Assembly: GCA_013423325.1 (NCBI GenBank)
Contig: BLJB01000005.1
Span: 248,001 to 312,000, forward strand
Direction of reading: 5' to 3'
Length of the DNA: 64,000 nt
Origin: Usnea hakonensis
Taxonomy: Eukaryota > Ascomycota > Lecanoromycetes > Lecanorales > Parmeliaceae
Shown here: positions 43,691 through 54,295 of the stretch, one piece after another
Layout: the number at the start of each line of letters is the position of its first letter
Position numbering within the stretch: the first letter of the stretch is position 1
The notes under the pieces: model-generated
Seen by the model: the letters and a program-made list of their open reading frames with translations, nothing else
Database searches by the model: none
What the model was told of the DNA's origin: nothing
Program-made: the position numbers and the translations under genes

Positions 43691-46600
43691 TCACTTGTCG
43701 CTGTTCTGCCCTTGATTAATGCGCCAAAGCAAGCGACTGCCGTTCTCAATTCCTGCCTCGCCGCATGAACAACTTTCGTCGTCAAGTACCTCGTCCCTGT
43801 GGACGAGCATGGCTGACCAGGTGGGATTGGCTGCTAGTGTTTGCTGCACCTCCGGGAGTTTTTCGATCATTCGGTCCTTCAAATGACCGACAGATTCCAG
43901 AAGCCCTATCACGAATCTTCGATCTGTATATGTCTTTTGATCCGTAGTGGAGCCGGTCATTGTAATCAAAGCATACTTTGTGAGATCCAGACCTATTGGA
44001 TCGGCTCCGTGATCGAGCAATATTTGCATCGTATTCACAGATTCTGTCCATTGCGCCGCCTGTAGTGCGCTGCCAAAAAGCCCGCCTTGAGCATTAACAT
44101 CGGCTCCGCGATCAAGTAGCAGCTGTACAGTATTCACTTTGTCTAGCGCTGCCGCTTGGAGTGCGTTGCCAAAATGCCCGCCTTGAGCATTAATAGAAGC
44201 TCCGTAGTTGAGTAGCAGCTGCACAATCTGAACTTGGCGTGCATATAACGCGGCCTGCAGTGCGTTGCCATACTCTCCGCCCTGCATATTGACATCCATA
44301 CCTCGATCCAGCAACAGCCGGACTATTGTTTCATGACCTTCAAATGATGCTACCTGCAATGCATTGCCATAATCTCCAGTTTCAACGTTCATCTCTGCGC
44401 CTTGATCTAACAACAGTCGGACTATTGCTTCATGATTTTCAGTTTCCCAATAACACGCTGCCTGCAGTGCACTGCCATAATCTCCACCTTGTGCATTGAT
44501 GTCCGCACCTCGATCCAAGAAGAGTTGAACCATTGCCATATGACCGTGAAACGACGCCGCCTGAAGCGCACTGTGATAGTGTATAATTTCCACAGTCATG
44601 CCCGCGCCTTGATCCATTAGACGTCGAAACACTTCTGTGTAACCTTTCCGAAATACCTCCCGCAGTACATTGCGAAATTTTTTAGTTTGTGTATTGATAT
44701 TGATGTTTCGGCGGAGCTGTTGCAGCATCAACTCCTCGTTATTTTGCTCCAAAGCTATCTCTAATGGTCCTAAATCTCTAAGAGCTTGCCTCAGATTTAG
44801 GACGCATGCTAGAGCGTGAAAGGTAATTTCTCTGCGCGAGACAATATCCCAGCCTTTGCCACAATCGTCTCTTATCCACCTGTCTCTCATCCACCTACAC
44901 CTTGTCGAGATGTCGCCCCCATCTGGCTTTTCCGGATTACTCGCGGTAAGATTGGATATCTTAAGAGCTTGCCTCAGATTTAAGACATATGCTAGAGCGA
45001 AAAAGGTAATTCGTTTGCGCGAGACAATACTCCAGCCTCTGCCACAATCGTCTCTTATCCACCTACACCCTATCGAGATGTTGTCCCAATTACGGAGATC
45101 AGCGTCATCTTGAGCTCCTAGAGAGTTACTCTTTTCTTGAACCAATCTTGGAAGCGAAAAAAGTGCCACCTGTTCCATATGCTTACCCACATGTCGTCGG
45201 AACTGGTCGGGATTAACAAAAAGGGCATCGTCGCTACATGCAAAGCTCGAGTCTGCCCGGGCCCAGGAGTCATCACAAAAGGGACATTCACTAGGCTGGA
45301 TCGACTCAACAGATCGTTTGGATTGGTCAATGAATGCTGAAAGCTGCCGCTTGGAAACAAGTCCATGGTGATACTGGCTGACATGTTCTTTCAAATCATG
45401 GGAAGATCTGAAATCGGTAGAGCACTCTGGGCATACCCATCGAGATCGATGTATCAGGAGCTCGTGCTCAAACCAAGCGTGTTGTGATCGAAAGGTGTCT
45501 AGACCGCAAGACGAGAAGGTACAGATGTAAGGCTCGAGATCTTGGAGGACGTGCTTTCTGAGATGACTTAGCAAAGGCGTGCAGAAGACTTGATCTTTCA
45601 TACCTCCAATGATATTCCAAGCCTTCACGCTTCAGTCTTTGAAATCGAAAGCAATAAGGGCATAGAAACGGTGTACCATCCTCGGCCTCGATTGGCACTG
45701 AGGGAATTGAGAAGCCTTCGTCTGAAATATCTGCAATCGACGTTGCGAAAGACACTTCTGACATCGCTTTTGGTGCTTCAAGGACCCTCAGCATTTCCAT
45801 TTGTGCAGCTTCGTTAGCCACAAAAGCAGTCGCCTCTGTGTCTGCAAATAGGCTGGGTTTTGTCTCCACTGTCGATACCGTGTCTCCGGGAGCCGAGACC
45901 CCTGCTTCAGGGTAACCTTACGTCTTAACATTCACTGAATTGGCTTTGACAGCCACAGTGGATAGACGCTCATCATGATCCCTACAATATTTGAAATACT
46001 GTCGGCGTCTTGCGTTGGCCTCTCCCAAGCGACCTACGAGGGTCGCATTCTGGTTCAATGATGGATACCGGTCGTTGATGTACATTATATCAGCTCGATT
46101 ATCGAACGGCTTCGTATTTTCTACTCGCAGCCGCTTATCTCTCGTTGTATTCGACCGAATGAAGATGGAAGCTTTGAACAAGCTGCTAAGACTTGTGTCA
46201 ATGGCGGATATGAGCGTTTGCATTTCCGAAATAGACCCCTGATGATTTCTTTCTTCAGAACTAGGAATTGATGACAAATCGGACTCGCTGGAAGAGAGAT
46301 CGTATTCAGAGAGGTCTATATCACTGAGGCCTGCGAAGAAAGGCTCTGAGATCCTGTTCTGTCGCTTTCCAAGAGCAATAGCGGTAGCTTCGAGTCATAA
46401 GCTGTTTGAAGGCGCAAGTGAATAAAGTCTTACCTGCTTGCATGGATTCATGAAGGTCTTTAAGAATTCTGAGAATGAAATCTCTGATCATAGGAGCATT
46501 CCGAAGACGATGCTCAAGAGATAATGGAGACTCGACCGGCTGCAGCGCACCAAGATTGCCTGCCCATTGATTGAAACGATCTTGCAATTGTTGGACGTCT

Positions 46601-46722
46601 CTCGAATGTAGACAGTCCATCGCGCGGCATGCTTCCCCTGACGCTGCCGCCAATAGACTAGTGAATTCTGATTGACAGCCGTGTGAGATCTCTTCGATTC
46701 TGGGAGTTTCTAACCCATCCAT
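43691..46722 (-). CDS. C2H2 zinc-finger and ankyrin-repeat protein, fungal accessory (surveillance-like) family
   Basis: Large modular protein. Proposed exons (minus order): 46722-46434, 46330-45922, 45852-45604 and 45566-43691, about 940 residues. Domains in order: an alpha-helical fungal N-terminal domain (RFNQWAGNLGALQPVESPLS, DFILRILKDLHESMQ); an acidic linker; a zinc-finger region CPYCFRFQRLK, then YICTFSSCG, WVCPECSTDF...H, and ECPFCDDSW with HVGKHMEQVALFSLPR; two copies of a unit CRWIRDDCGxGWxIVSRxxITFxALAxVLNLRQAL; and six or seven ankyrin repeats (SALQAASFHGH, LLLDRGADVNAQGG) near residues 600-850. The 69-nt intron at 45853-45921 removes an in-frame TAA, and a 37-nt intron at 45567-45603 restores the finger region; both are inferred. 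It lies divergent to a DUF7580-type gene. The function is unknown; relatives occur in heterokaryon-incompatibility-like contexts. Confidence 0.72.
44779..45087. repeat. Imperfect tandem duplication inside the C2H2/ankyrin gene
   Basis: Copies at 44779-44920 and 44962-45087 share long near-identical runs, for example AGAGCTTGCCTCAGATTTA and CCACAATCGTCTCTTATCCA. Both encode the CRWIRDDCG...VLNLRQAL unit in the same frame. The left copy carries an extra run that adds the residues WMRDR. Confidence 0.85.
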
Positions 46723-47069
46723 CTTCTTTCCACAATATTTCTTCAACTAGAACACGTCTTGTTAATACTGCACAAAAGAATGTCAGAATCTAATAAGCTC
46801 AACATATCTTTCATCGAAAAGGATAGAAGACATGCGCACGTTAGGGAGACAATTTTGAAACTGCAGATTAAGAATTCCTCGACTGGTGGTGTGGTGGGGT
46901 ATGCATAAGTAAGAACCAATGAAATCAATGCCCAAGGCACCGGGATGCGGCTGATGAAATGAAGCGCTACGAGAAAACGCTGGCTGCTTGCTGCTGAACA
47001 AACGCAGGCTCTATCGCATTCTTGCTGGAACGGCTCTGATTGTAATTTTTACTAAGTCAGCAGCAAAAA
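46723..47069. other. Divergent promoter region between the C2H2/ankyrin and DUF7580-type genes
   Basis: 347 bp between two divergent starts. Short ORFs on the minus strand (46743-47001) lack features. A shared regulatory region is likely. Confidence 0.45.
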
Positions 47070-48294
47070 ATGTCAGGAATTGAGATCGCTGGCCTCGTTC
47101 TGGGATCTTTCCCAATCATGCTGAATTGCCTCGATTACTATCGGCAGGGATTTGAGCCGCTGGAGGAATGGTGGAACTTTCGGGAGCATTTCATTGCTTT
47201 CGTCGATGATATTGAACATCAGATGATGAGATACAACGAGAACATGGTCCGGCTACTGCATCCTATTGTTGTGGAGAGTGACAGCCTTACCGCGCTAGTT
47301 CAGAATGCAAAAGATCCTCGTTGGACTGATGGCAGTCTTACTCATCCTTTGGAGCAGCGCCTTGCTAGTGAACACGGGAGGTTCCTTAGGATCATCCAGA
47401 GAATGGAAGAGGAAGTTGGGGATCTGAAGAAACTTCTGGGAATCAAGAAAGAGAATGTATGTACTGGACATAGCTTCCAGCGCTCCGAATCAAATTGCTT
47501 TACTAAGTTGACTTTCTCTGAAGGAACAGCGACCCTGGGATTGGCACATGAAGCGTCTGCAGATCAGCTTTTCGAAAAGCAAATTTAGGAAGGTCAAGAA
47601 GCTTGCATGCCGTAACCAAGAACTTCAAGAAATCCTTGGCTATAGTGAGCGAATCATACCAATAGCCGAAAGTAGAAAGTATTCGGATCCAGTGGCTCTC
47701 TTCGAGAAATTGTACCAACATGCATGTGCCATGCACAACGCCCTTTCACGAAATTGGAGATGCTCCAGTCGGACATGTCGAACCCATCAAGCTAATCTCT
47801 GCCTACGAGGTGAGATCAAGACAGTCGGCTTCAACGTTCTTTTTGTCCTCGAGGATGAGCAAGATTCACTTCCAAAGCCCAGGAGGCGGGAAGTGACGAT
47901 CAAACCTATCAAAGGAGATGCTGCATCAGTTGCGCCAACTGAGGAAGTCAGTTATGTACGACAAGCCGAAAGCTTCATAGCAGTACAAGAGAGCTTTAAA
48001 AATATGATTTCGGGTAAAAAAAGGTCGAGCTTCAAAAAGGCCTTTTTTAAAGCGCAGAAGAGCCAAGAGCTTTCACCGAGGGCTGATAATGGAGAAGTCG
48101 CTTCGGAAGGCGGGAAGCAGGCTCACTCGGCAACGCGGTCACCAACAATCACTATCAGCCCGGGCCAGGAAAATGTCATAAGAGCTACCCCTTTAGCCAG
48201 CAGTAATATTCCTTCTCAGCATATTACTGACCTCTGCAAGGCCAAATCTCAGGGACAAAAGATTCAGAGAGGCGGTTTACGAGGGTGTGATTAG
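47070..48294 (+). CDS. DUF7580-type fungal protein, C-terminally shortened
   Basis: Exons 47070-47456 and 47563-48294, giving 372 residues. The start MSGIEIAGLVLGSFPIMLNCLDYYRQGFEPLEEWW is the hallmark N-terminus of the fungal DUF7580-type family (small hydrophobic helix plus alpha-helical region). It continues RFLRIIQRMEEEVGDLKKLLGI, then after a 106-nt intron ISFSKSKFRKVKKLACRNQEL, LFEKLYQHACAMHNALSRNWRC and NVLFVLED. Relatives usually go on for another 200 or so residues after a DLCKAI-like block. Here that block reads ITDLCKAKSQGQKIQ and the frame closes at 48294, so the gene looks truncated or frame-shifted near 48240. It is paired divergently with the C2H2/ankyrin gene. Confidence 0.6.
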
Positions 48295-49392
48295 ACCGCT
48301 GGCGGATCATTTGAAGATCTGGAAGGTCGACGTACCATATTAACAGGTCTGGTAGGAGTTGAGTTTCGAGTGATATAGGTCGATTGTCAATTTCCGCCAG
48401 GTTAGCATTCCCCAAGGAATGCAAATGGTGGATTGGATATAGGGTTGTGATCGCAGACCACCTGAAACTGCCAACAACCTGATCAACCGCTTCACCTCGG
48501 TAGAATTTCCATTTTGGTTGTAGAGGAGCAGTGGAAGTTCATGGCTATAGTATAATGCAGAGATCTCCGGCTAGCACTCTTTCTCAGCGTCTTCCGCAGA
48601 ATGGCATGATTATGGCTTGCAACATGCCAGGACAAGGATGTCCTCTCCCAGCCTTCTGGGCGTCTTATCCACGTACAACATAGACCTACGTGATTCATGT
48701 TGTGGCTACAAGGTACCTCAGCCCGTCGCCATAGTAGCTGCAGGGTAAACAGCCACAGCCATCGGTGGGGCGAAGTCGGTATTACCGATGTGTAAGGCTA
48801 AAATTTGACTAGATCAGATTAGGATAGCAGTGCGAGCTGCACTAGCGGCTTGGCGGCTCAAGGCCGATGGACCATGTGTAAAGTACGTAAAGCAGATTTG
48901 AAGAGCGTTGAAGAATATCTCTCATATCCTTGGGACGGATACATTCCCTCCATTGAAGAAGGGGAACCTCTATATTCGATGGTCGCGGTCTATCTCTGCA
49001 ATGGAGAGAGACTTCTATATCTGTGATAGTGCGGAGAGTAGAATCGACCTTCGCCGTTTTCTCCTCAAGATCTGCTTTCGAGACCGAATAAACGTATAAT
49101 CCTTAGGAGATATGCTTACGAGGCAGTGCAATAGCCAAAGTATCTGATTGGGCATTTCTATGTGGAGAGTTCTGCCCCCTGATGCAGCTAAATGCCGCAT
49201 TCAAAGATGTCAGCGAGACAAAATATATATATCTGTCTTGATGCTGCTCCTTTGTCCACCTTCACTACTCTCTCTTCAAAATACTTTTCACGCCTTTCAT
49301 CGCTTAGCAGATCATTTGCTTCTGAGATCCTCATTGAGACCCTCTAGCCATTCTCGAGCTCTCGCTTATATCTCATCTGATCAATCGACAGA
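48295..49392. other. Intergenic, probable decayed 3' part of the DUF7580-type gene
   Basis: About 1.1 kb without a supportable gene. I looked for the missing C-terminal part of the upstream gene and did not find it on either strand. The last 150 bp are pyrimidine-rich and form the promoter side of the next gene. Confidence 0.4.
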
Positions 49393-50512
49393 ATGGCAAT
49401 CGACTATCGCAGCGGCGTGTCAATCCTCCTCCTGATATTCTATCTCCCAGCTCTAGCAACCGCAGTCCTCCTCAGCGTCCGACACGGCTTCACCAAATCT
49501 GCCGGCTGGCGCTTCATGATCATCTTTACCTTAGCTCGCATCCTTTGCGCATGCTTCCAGCTCGCTACCATCAATCAGCCACAGAACGTGTCTTTGTACG
49601 TCGGCTACTCGGTCCTCATAGGCATTGCTGTCTCGCCCCTTGAATTAGTAGCCTTTGGGTAGGTCTTTCATTCCAAATCCTGTCCAGGAGTCAGGCCCTG
49701 GAGAAGTATCCCCTGTCTGACCATACTTTTGCACACTATCCGCTGTTACTTTTTGCATGGAAACTTGCACAAGTGACTGGATCTTTGAACTCTGCATGCT
49801 GCTAGTGCTTCACATGCAGATATATCTATCTTGACCATCTACCAAGATTGTTGTTTTGGACAAAGAAATGCTAACTTACTTCGCTTCATAGCCTGCTCAG
49901 CCGAATCACAGCGAGCATCAACCAGTCCCACCAGACGATCGTCACTCCAAGACACATAAGGCTCGCCGAAATCCTCAACACTGTGGGTATCATCCTCAGC
50001 ATCATTGGCGGCGTGGAATCCGGCAACGACTACAGCACAACCGGTCGCTACGTTCCGCAGACTCTAACAAAAGTCGGCCTCGGACTCTTCATCGCTTCTT
50101 TCGCCGCCATCTTGGCAATCACCGTCATCCTATCTTCGTCCATCTCTCACGCTGAACCGGGTGAGAAACGCGTCCTGCTTGCCGTGGCGTTGTCGTTGCC
50201 GCTGCTCCTCGTGAGACTGATATATGGTTCTGTCTACATCTTTGGTAATTCTTCAGACTTCAATTCGCTTAGTGGCAGTGTCACTATCCTGCTCTGCATG
50301 GCACTGTTTGAGGAGATTGGCATCGTGCTCATCTACGAGGGTGTTGGCTTGACGCTGAGGAAAGCCAGCAAGCAGGCTGTTACTACAGGTGAGTAGAGTG
50401 GACCCATGGAAAAGTGCTTGGACTGATACATTGTTGGGTTATAGGCCATACTAGGTGGTTTCAACGGAAGAGTGATATAGAGACTCGTGGGCAGGAGCTT
50501 GGGACCAAGTGA
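49393..50512 (+). CDS. DUF7702-type fungal multi-pass membrane protein
   Basis: Integral membrane protein of unknown function. Exons 49393-49658, 49892-50388 and 50445-50512 give 276 residues with frame kept; intron 1 is long (233 nt). Hydrophobic segments include VSILLLIFYLPALATAVLLS, WRFMIIFTLARILCACFQLA, the EILNTVGIILSIIGG helix, IASFAAILAITVILS, VLLAVALSLPLLLVRLIY and ILLCMALFEEIGIVLIYEG, about seven in all. The pattern YRSGVSI...VRHGFTKSAGWRFM is typical of this family. Exon 3 supplies a short hydrophilic tail ending at TGA 50512. No enzymatic motif is visible. Confidence 0.85.
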
Positions 50513-51489
50513 TGGCATTCAGGAAGGCGGTGCGCAGTAGGCTCTGGGTCTATGGCTCATCTTTGCGATGGTTTTTGGGCACACGGAGCAGGGCTTTTCA
50601 TAGAAGTAGAGATCTCAATACCGTTTCTTGTGAGTAAAGATGTTCTACAGCTATACTTATTCCTATCCGTATCTCCATTAAAGCTTCCTTCTCTTTATCA
50701 CCTCCGCTCCCCCCCCCGCCCCCCGGGGCAAACTCAACCCCCCAAACCCTCCTCACAACCATCCCCAAAACCCATCTCCCAAAACCACGCAGCACCATCA
50801 GATACCCCAACAACTGCTCCCCTTCTCCTCCTCTAGCGAATGAAACGTGGTGATTTCTCGGCTTAGAGTCCGTTTGGTCTGTAGGTCAGTGTGTATCCTG
50901 GCGCTACTGCGCTGTCTTGAACATTGGAGAATGGGTTTGGGAGAGGGTTATGGGGAGAGGGAGGTTGTGTTTATGGGAAGTTTGGGATTGACTTGGGAGG
51001 GGTGGATAGGGTTGATGAATGGGGGGAGGGGCAGGGATAGATGGTTTGAAGGGAAAACGATTGTGGGATTAGGGGTTGGGCCAGAGTGAATGATTTTCTG
51101 TTTCAGTCGTTGGGGGCGCTGTTGTCATGGTATGTGAGTGCTCAGTAGACGAGCGAGATCAAATGATGGTGCGGTAACCGCTTCGTCTGGAAGCATAGAA
51201 GCACCTTGCAGAGACACCGTGCCGTTAGGAGAAAGTGCACCGACTCGCGCCGCTTCAATTTTTTCACAATCACTTTCTTTTAACCAACTCTCCAGATTCT
51301 CTGTCTTAATATCTCTATAAAAATAAGATCCAGGACACGGCCGGGATGTGCTTGACCTTTTAAGCGTAAACAGCAGATGGAGGGGTGGAAGACGAGATGC
51401 GACGGAAAGGAACTTTGGCTGGTTTTTCGGGGTGGAGGCATGTATCACTGGCCGGGGTGCTCGGAACGGAAGAACCCAGTATCTAGGGT

Positions 51490-51990
51490 AAGAATATGTT
51501 TTAAACATGTTTATTGACTAACCGCTTTCGGTTTAGTGTAGAACGTGTTTTAAACAGGTTTTTTTAAGGAGAAAACAGCCGAGAAACCTCGCTTATTCGC
51601 AAAAAGGGGTGATTTTATGGCCAAATTACCATGTAATTGCATTCGATAACAATGCGAATAAAGCACTCTTTTCATAGCCATAGGCTACCAGAGAGGCACT
51701 CCATTCCAGCCTTCTGATTGGCCCATTTCTACTGTATATACTCCATTGGCCATGACTCCTGCATTGTGGTAAGCCTGTTAGCTACTGAAAAAAATAGAAG
51801 ATTTGGTAGAGGAGCATGTTACTGGAGGAGGTACATGCCTGCGCTACCAAATTGTATGGTAGACGATGTACCTACTCATAGGGCTGGCTTACTAATTAAA
51901 AACGAATAAACCGCTAAGAAAAACACCGCTAAGAGGTTTTAACATGTTTTTTTTGAAAAACACGGTTTTATTCGTTCCCTACCAGTATCA
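51490..51990. mobile_element. Possible non-autonomous transposon/repeat remnant
   Basis: AT-rich ends carry related motifs: GTTTTAAACATGTTTA at about 51497, GTGTTTTAAACAGGTTTTTTT near 51548, and GGTTTTAACATGTTTTTTTT near 51936, plus ACCGCTAAGA twice (51910-51935) and CGAATAA/TTATTCG in opposite orientations near both ends. The middle has no ORF. Clear terminal inverted repeats and a target duplication were not established. Confidence 0.25.
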
Positions 51991-53470
51991 GTAAGCTGAT
52001 TTGAGACGGTAGTAGGGCAACCGAGGACTTTAGCTTTAGGTAGCGAGCAGTCAGGCGAAGGATAGCTGCTGTCCGCGAGGATCAAGCGATCTCAATACGA
52101 ATTCAAGGATCTCAGCAAGGCGACGGAGACGAGGTCAAAGGAGATTCTGGGTGAGTTGCAAAAGTAGTACTTTAGGTGGGAAAATGAAAACATGGATAAA
52201 ATACGGCAACTATACGCGAAATTCAAAAACATGATTTAAAAGACAAAATAGATCGTACCTTGATTCTATGTTTCCTAGGGTTTCGAATATTCAGGCACGG
52301 TTCCCCAGCCCAACTATTTTCTTGACGAGTGGATGGCAATTGATCACGGTGCTGCATAAACAGGATGTATCTGCAACCCAAGATCCAGCCGAGGTGTGAA
52401 CCTGATCATGAAACAGTGTGACCAGGTCAATGTATCACGTCACAACAGAGCTCGATGAGAGGATTCTGGATTCATATCTGCGAGGTCGTCCAGTTGGTCA
52501 ATCATGTTACTTATATCTGCATGTACAAGTAGCCCCATTGCTGTACTCCTCTGCTGACATGATAAACGCTAAAGTGATATGTTTTGTGTTGTCAGCTTGA
52601 AGACGGAAACGGTGTAGATATGACAGCGTGGCAGTGAAGGTATCATTGACGGCTAGCAGGCGCAAGTGCCGCAGGGGCAAAGGAGCGAACTCATGCGGAG
52701 CGGCCCAAGTCTGCACCATCTTGCCCGTTGTCCCCGAGCCAACTATTTCCTTGGACCGAAATCTTGTTGAATTTTGACTTCCTGTTTTATCTTGCTTTGA
52801 GTGGCTGGGGTACTGTTGGTTAAGGCTAGGGTACAGTAGGTGAGTTCGGCACGGACCGGCCCCTTGGTTGCGCTGTCAAATGCATGCTCGGCATTTCACA
52901 ACCGCAAAACACTTTCACCGAGACCTTCAACAAACAATAAAGTAAGTTAGATCACGCACTACCATGCACGAGTCTCATTCAAGAAGGAGATGTTCGTCCT
53001 GAATCTTAGTTCTGAAAACCCCCAAAGCTTTTCTGACTATCTTAGCCTTTCTGCCTATCACTTGGTTATCATCCGGACGAAGAGAGTGATATATGAAACT
53101 TAAAAATGCTTCTTACCGGGTCTGTGCATGGATGCCACGCCATGTTGCAGGGTGTTTTTCCTAAAGGAATATGCTCCGGTTTCTCATGTAGTTGCCTGGG
53201 ATCCTTGTCGAGTGAAACGATCCAATGACTAACACCGAATCATCCACACCTCCACTGAATTGGACTGGATATTAACCTTGCTTCTGACGCACGTCATGTA
53301 TATAGGATGCTCACTTGAAACATAAGCTTCTCGAAGTCAAGCTTGGTCTCGGCCTTCTGGAATCCGACGAACCTTGATACATGACGTGTATCACGGCTCT
53401 ATGGAGACTCCCGAGAGCTTCAGGCATAGTGCCGGGATAGAGCTTCTGTCATGCAAGCGTACAAAATATC

Positions 53471-53478
53471 TATATAAG
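53471..53478 (+). promoter_or_regulatory. TATA box candidate of the BYS1-like gene
   Basis: TATATAAG lies about 230 bp before the start codon at 53708, followed by a C/A-rich leader typical of highly expressed fungal secreted proteins. Confidence 0.45.
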
Positions 53479-53707
53479 GCTCCAACCATTCCCTACATCT
53501 TTTCCGACCAGGGACCAGCTCAAGCACTCATTTAGCTTTCCTTCAAATATCCAAACAACCAACGTTCATTTTCAAAGACCCTCCTTTGCCATTTTTCAAG
53601 TACCCAAACAGCCAACTTTCAATCTTCAAAGTCTCTCTTTTGCCAATCTCAATAAAATCACTTTCCTTAAAGACACAAATTAGTCTACCCAGACCACCAC
53701 ATAAACA

Positions 53708-54295
53708 ATGCATTTCGCAACGACCGTCATTGCAGCTATTATATCCTGGGGGTACCTCGCCTTTCCCACGCTCTCTGCCCCAGCCCCACCCCATCATGCA
53801 GCGCATGATGCCTCGCTCATCAACCGTCTCATCAACCGTCAAACTGCAACCGGTCAAGCGAATGTGGTTAACCAGTGCACATTCCCTGTCTATCTCAGCG
53901 TCTGCGGCCAAGACGAATACAGCGGAGGCGACCCCGACTGCAGCGGCGTCCAAACCCTCGCAGCCCAAGGTGGTACCTACGCAGAAACCTACTGGGGTCC
54001 CAACAACGGCCGCTCCATCAAGATGAGCACCGTGTACGAAGAGGGTTCTGACAATGTTCTACAGTTCGAATACACGAATACTGGCTACGGGCAGGTCAGC
54101 TATGATCTCAGCGAGGTCAACGGCAATCCTTTTGGTCAGTGGGGGTTCACGCTCTGGAGTTCGAATCCGAGTTGCTTTCAGAGTTCTTGCCCTCCGCCCT
54201 CCACTTCTTGCCCTAGCATCTTTACTCAGCCGACAAATGGTATTCCCTACGACTGCCCAATCAGCGATGGCCTTGGTGTCACTCTTTGCGGATAG
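53708..54295 (+). CDS. Secreted BYS1/thaumatin-like small cysteine-containing protein
   Basis: Intronless, 195 residues. A signal peptide is evident: MHFATTVIAAIISWGYLAFPTLSA, with probable cleavage near residue 24. A short propeptide-like stretch (HHAAHDASLINRLINRQ) precedes the mature domain ANVVNQCTFPVYLSVCGQDE, which matches the BYS1 (Blastomyces yeast-phase-specific) family, related to thaumatin-like folds. About nine Cys residues (QC, VCG, DCSG, SCFQSSC, SCPS, DCP, LCG) suggest disulfides. ETYWGPNNGRSIKMST and QFEYTNTGYGQVSYDLSEVNGNPF are family blocks. The function is unknown; such proteins are often listed as candidate effectors. A TATA box at 53471 supports the 5' end. Confidence 0.88.
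   Translation: MHFATTVIAAIISWGYLAFPTLSAPAPPHHAAHDASLINRLINRQTATGQANVVNQCTFPVYLSVCGQDEYSGGDPDCSGVQTLAAQGGTYAETYWGPNNGRSIKMSTVYEEGSDNVLQFEYTNTGYGQVSYDLSEVNGNPFGQWGFTLWSSNPSCFQSSCPPPSTSCPSIFTQPTNGIPYDCPISDGLGVTLCG

Larger units (their letters stand above)
50513..53707. other. Long gene-poor region
   Basis: 3.2 kb between the DUF7702-type and BYS1-like genes. It shows a C-rich block (50700-50830) switching to a G-rich block (50930-51080), a possible mobile-element remnant (about 51490-51990), and otherwise unremarkable sequence. A 127-codon minus ORF at 51125-51508 has no recognised features. Confidence 0.4.

Noticed and set aside
45918..45920. In-frame TAA considered as proof that the C2H2/ankyrin gene is dead
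   Set aside because: A good GTAAGG...CCCAG intron of 69 nt in the correct phase removes it, so a functional gene is the simpler reading until transcripts are seen.
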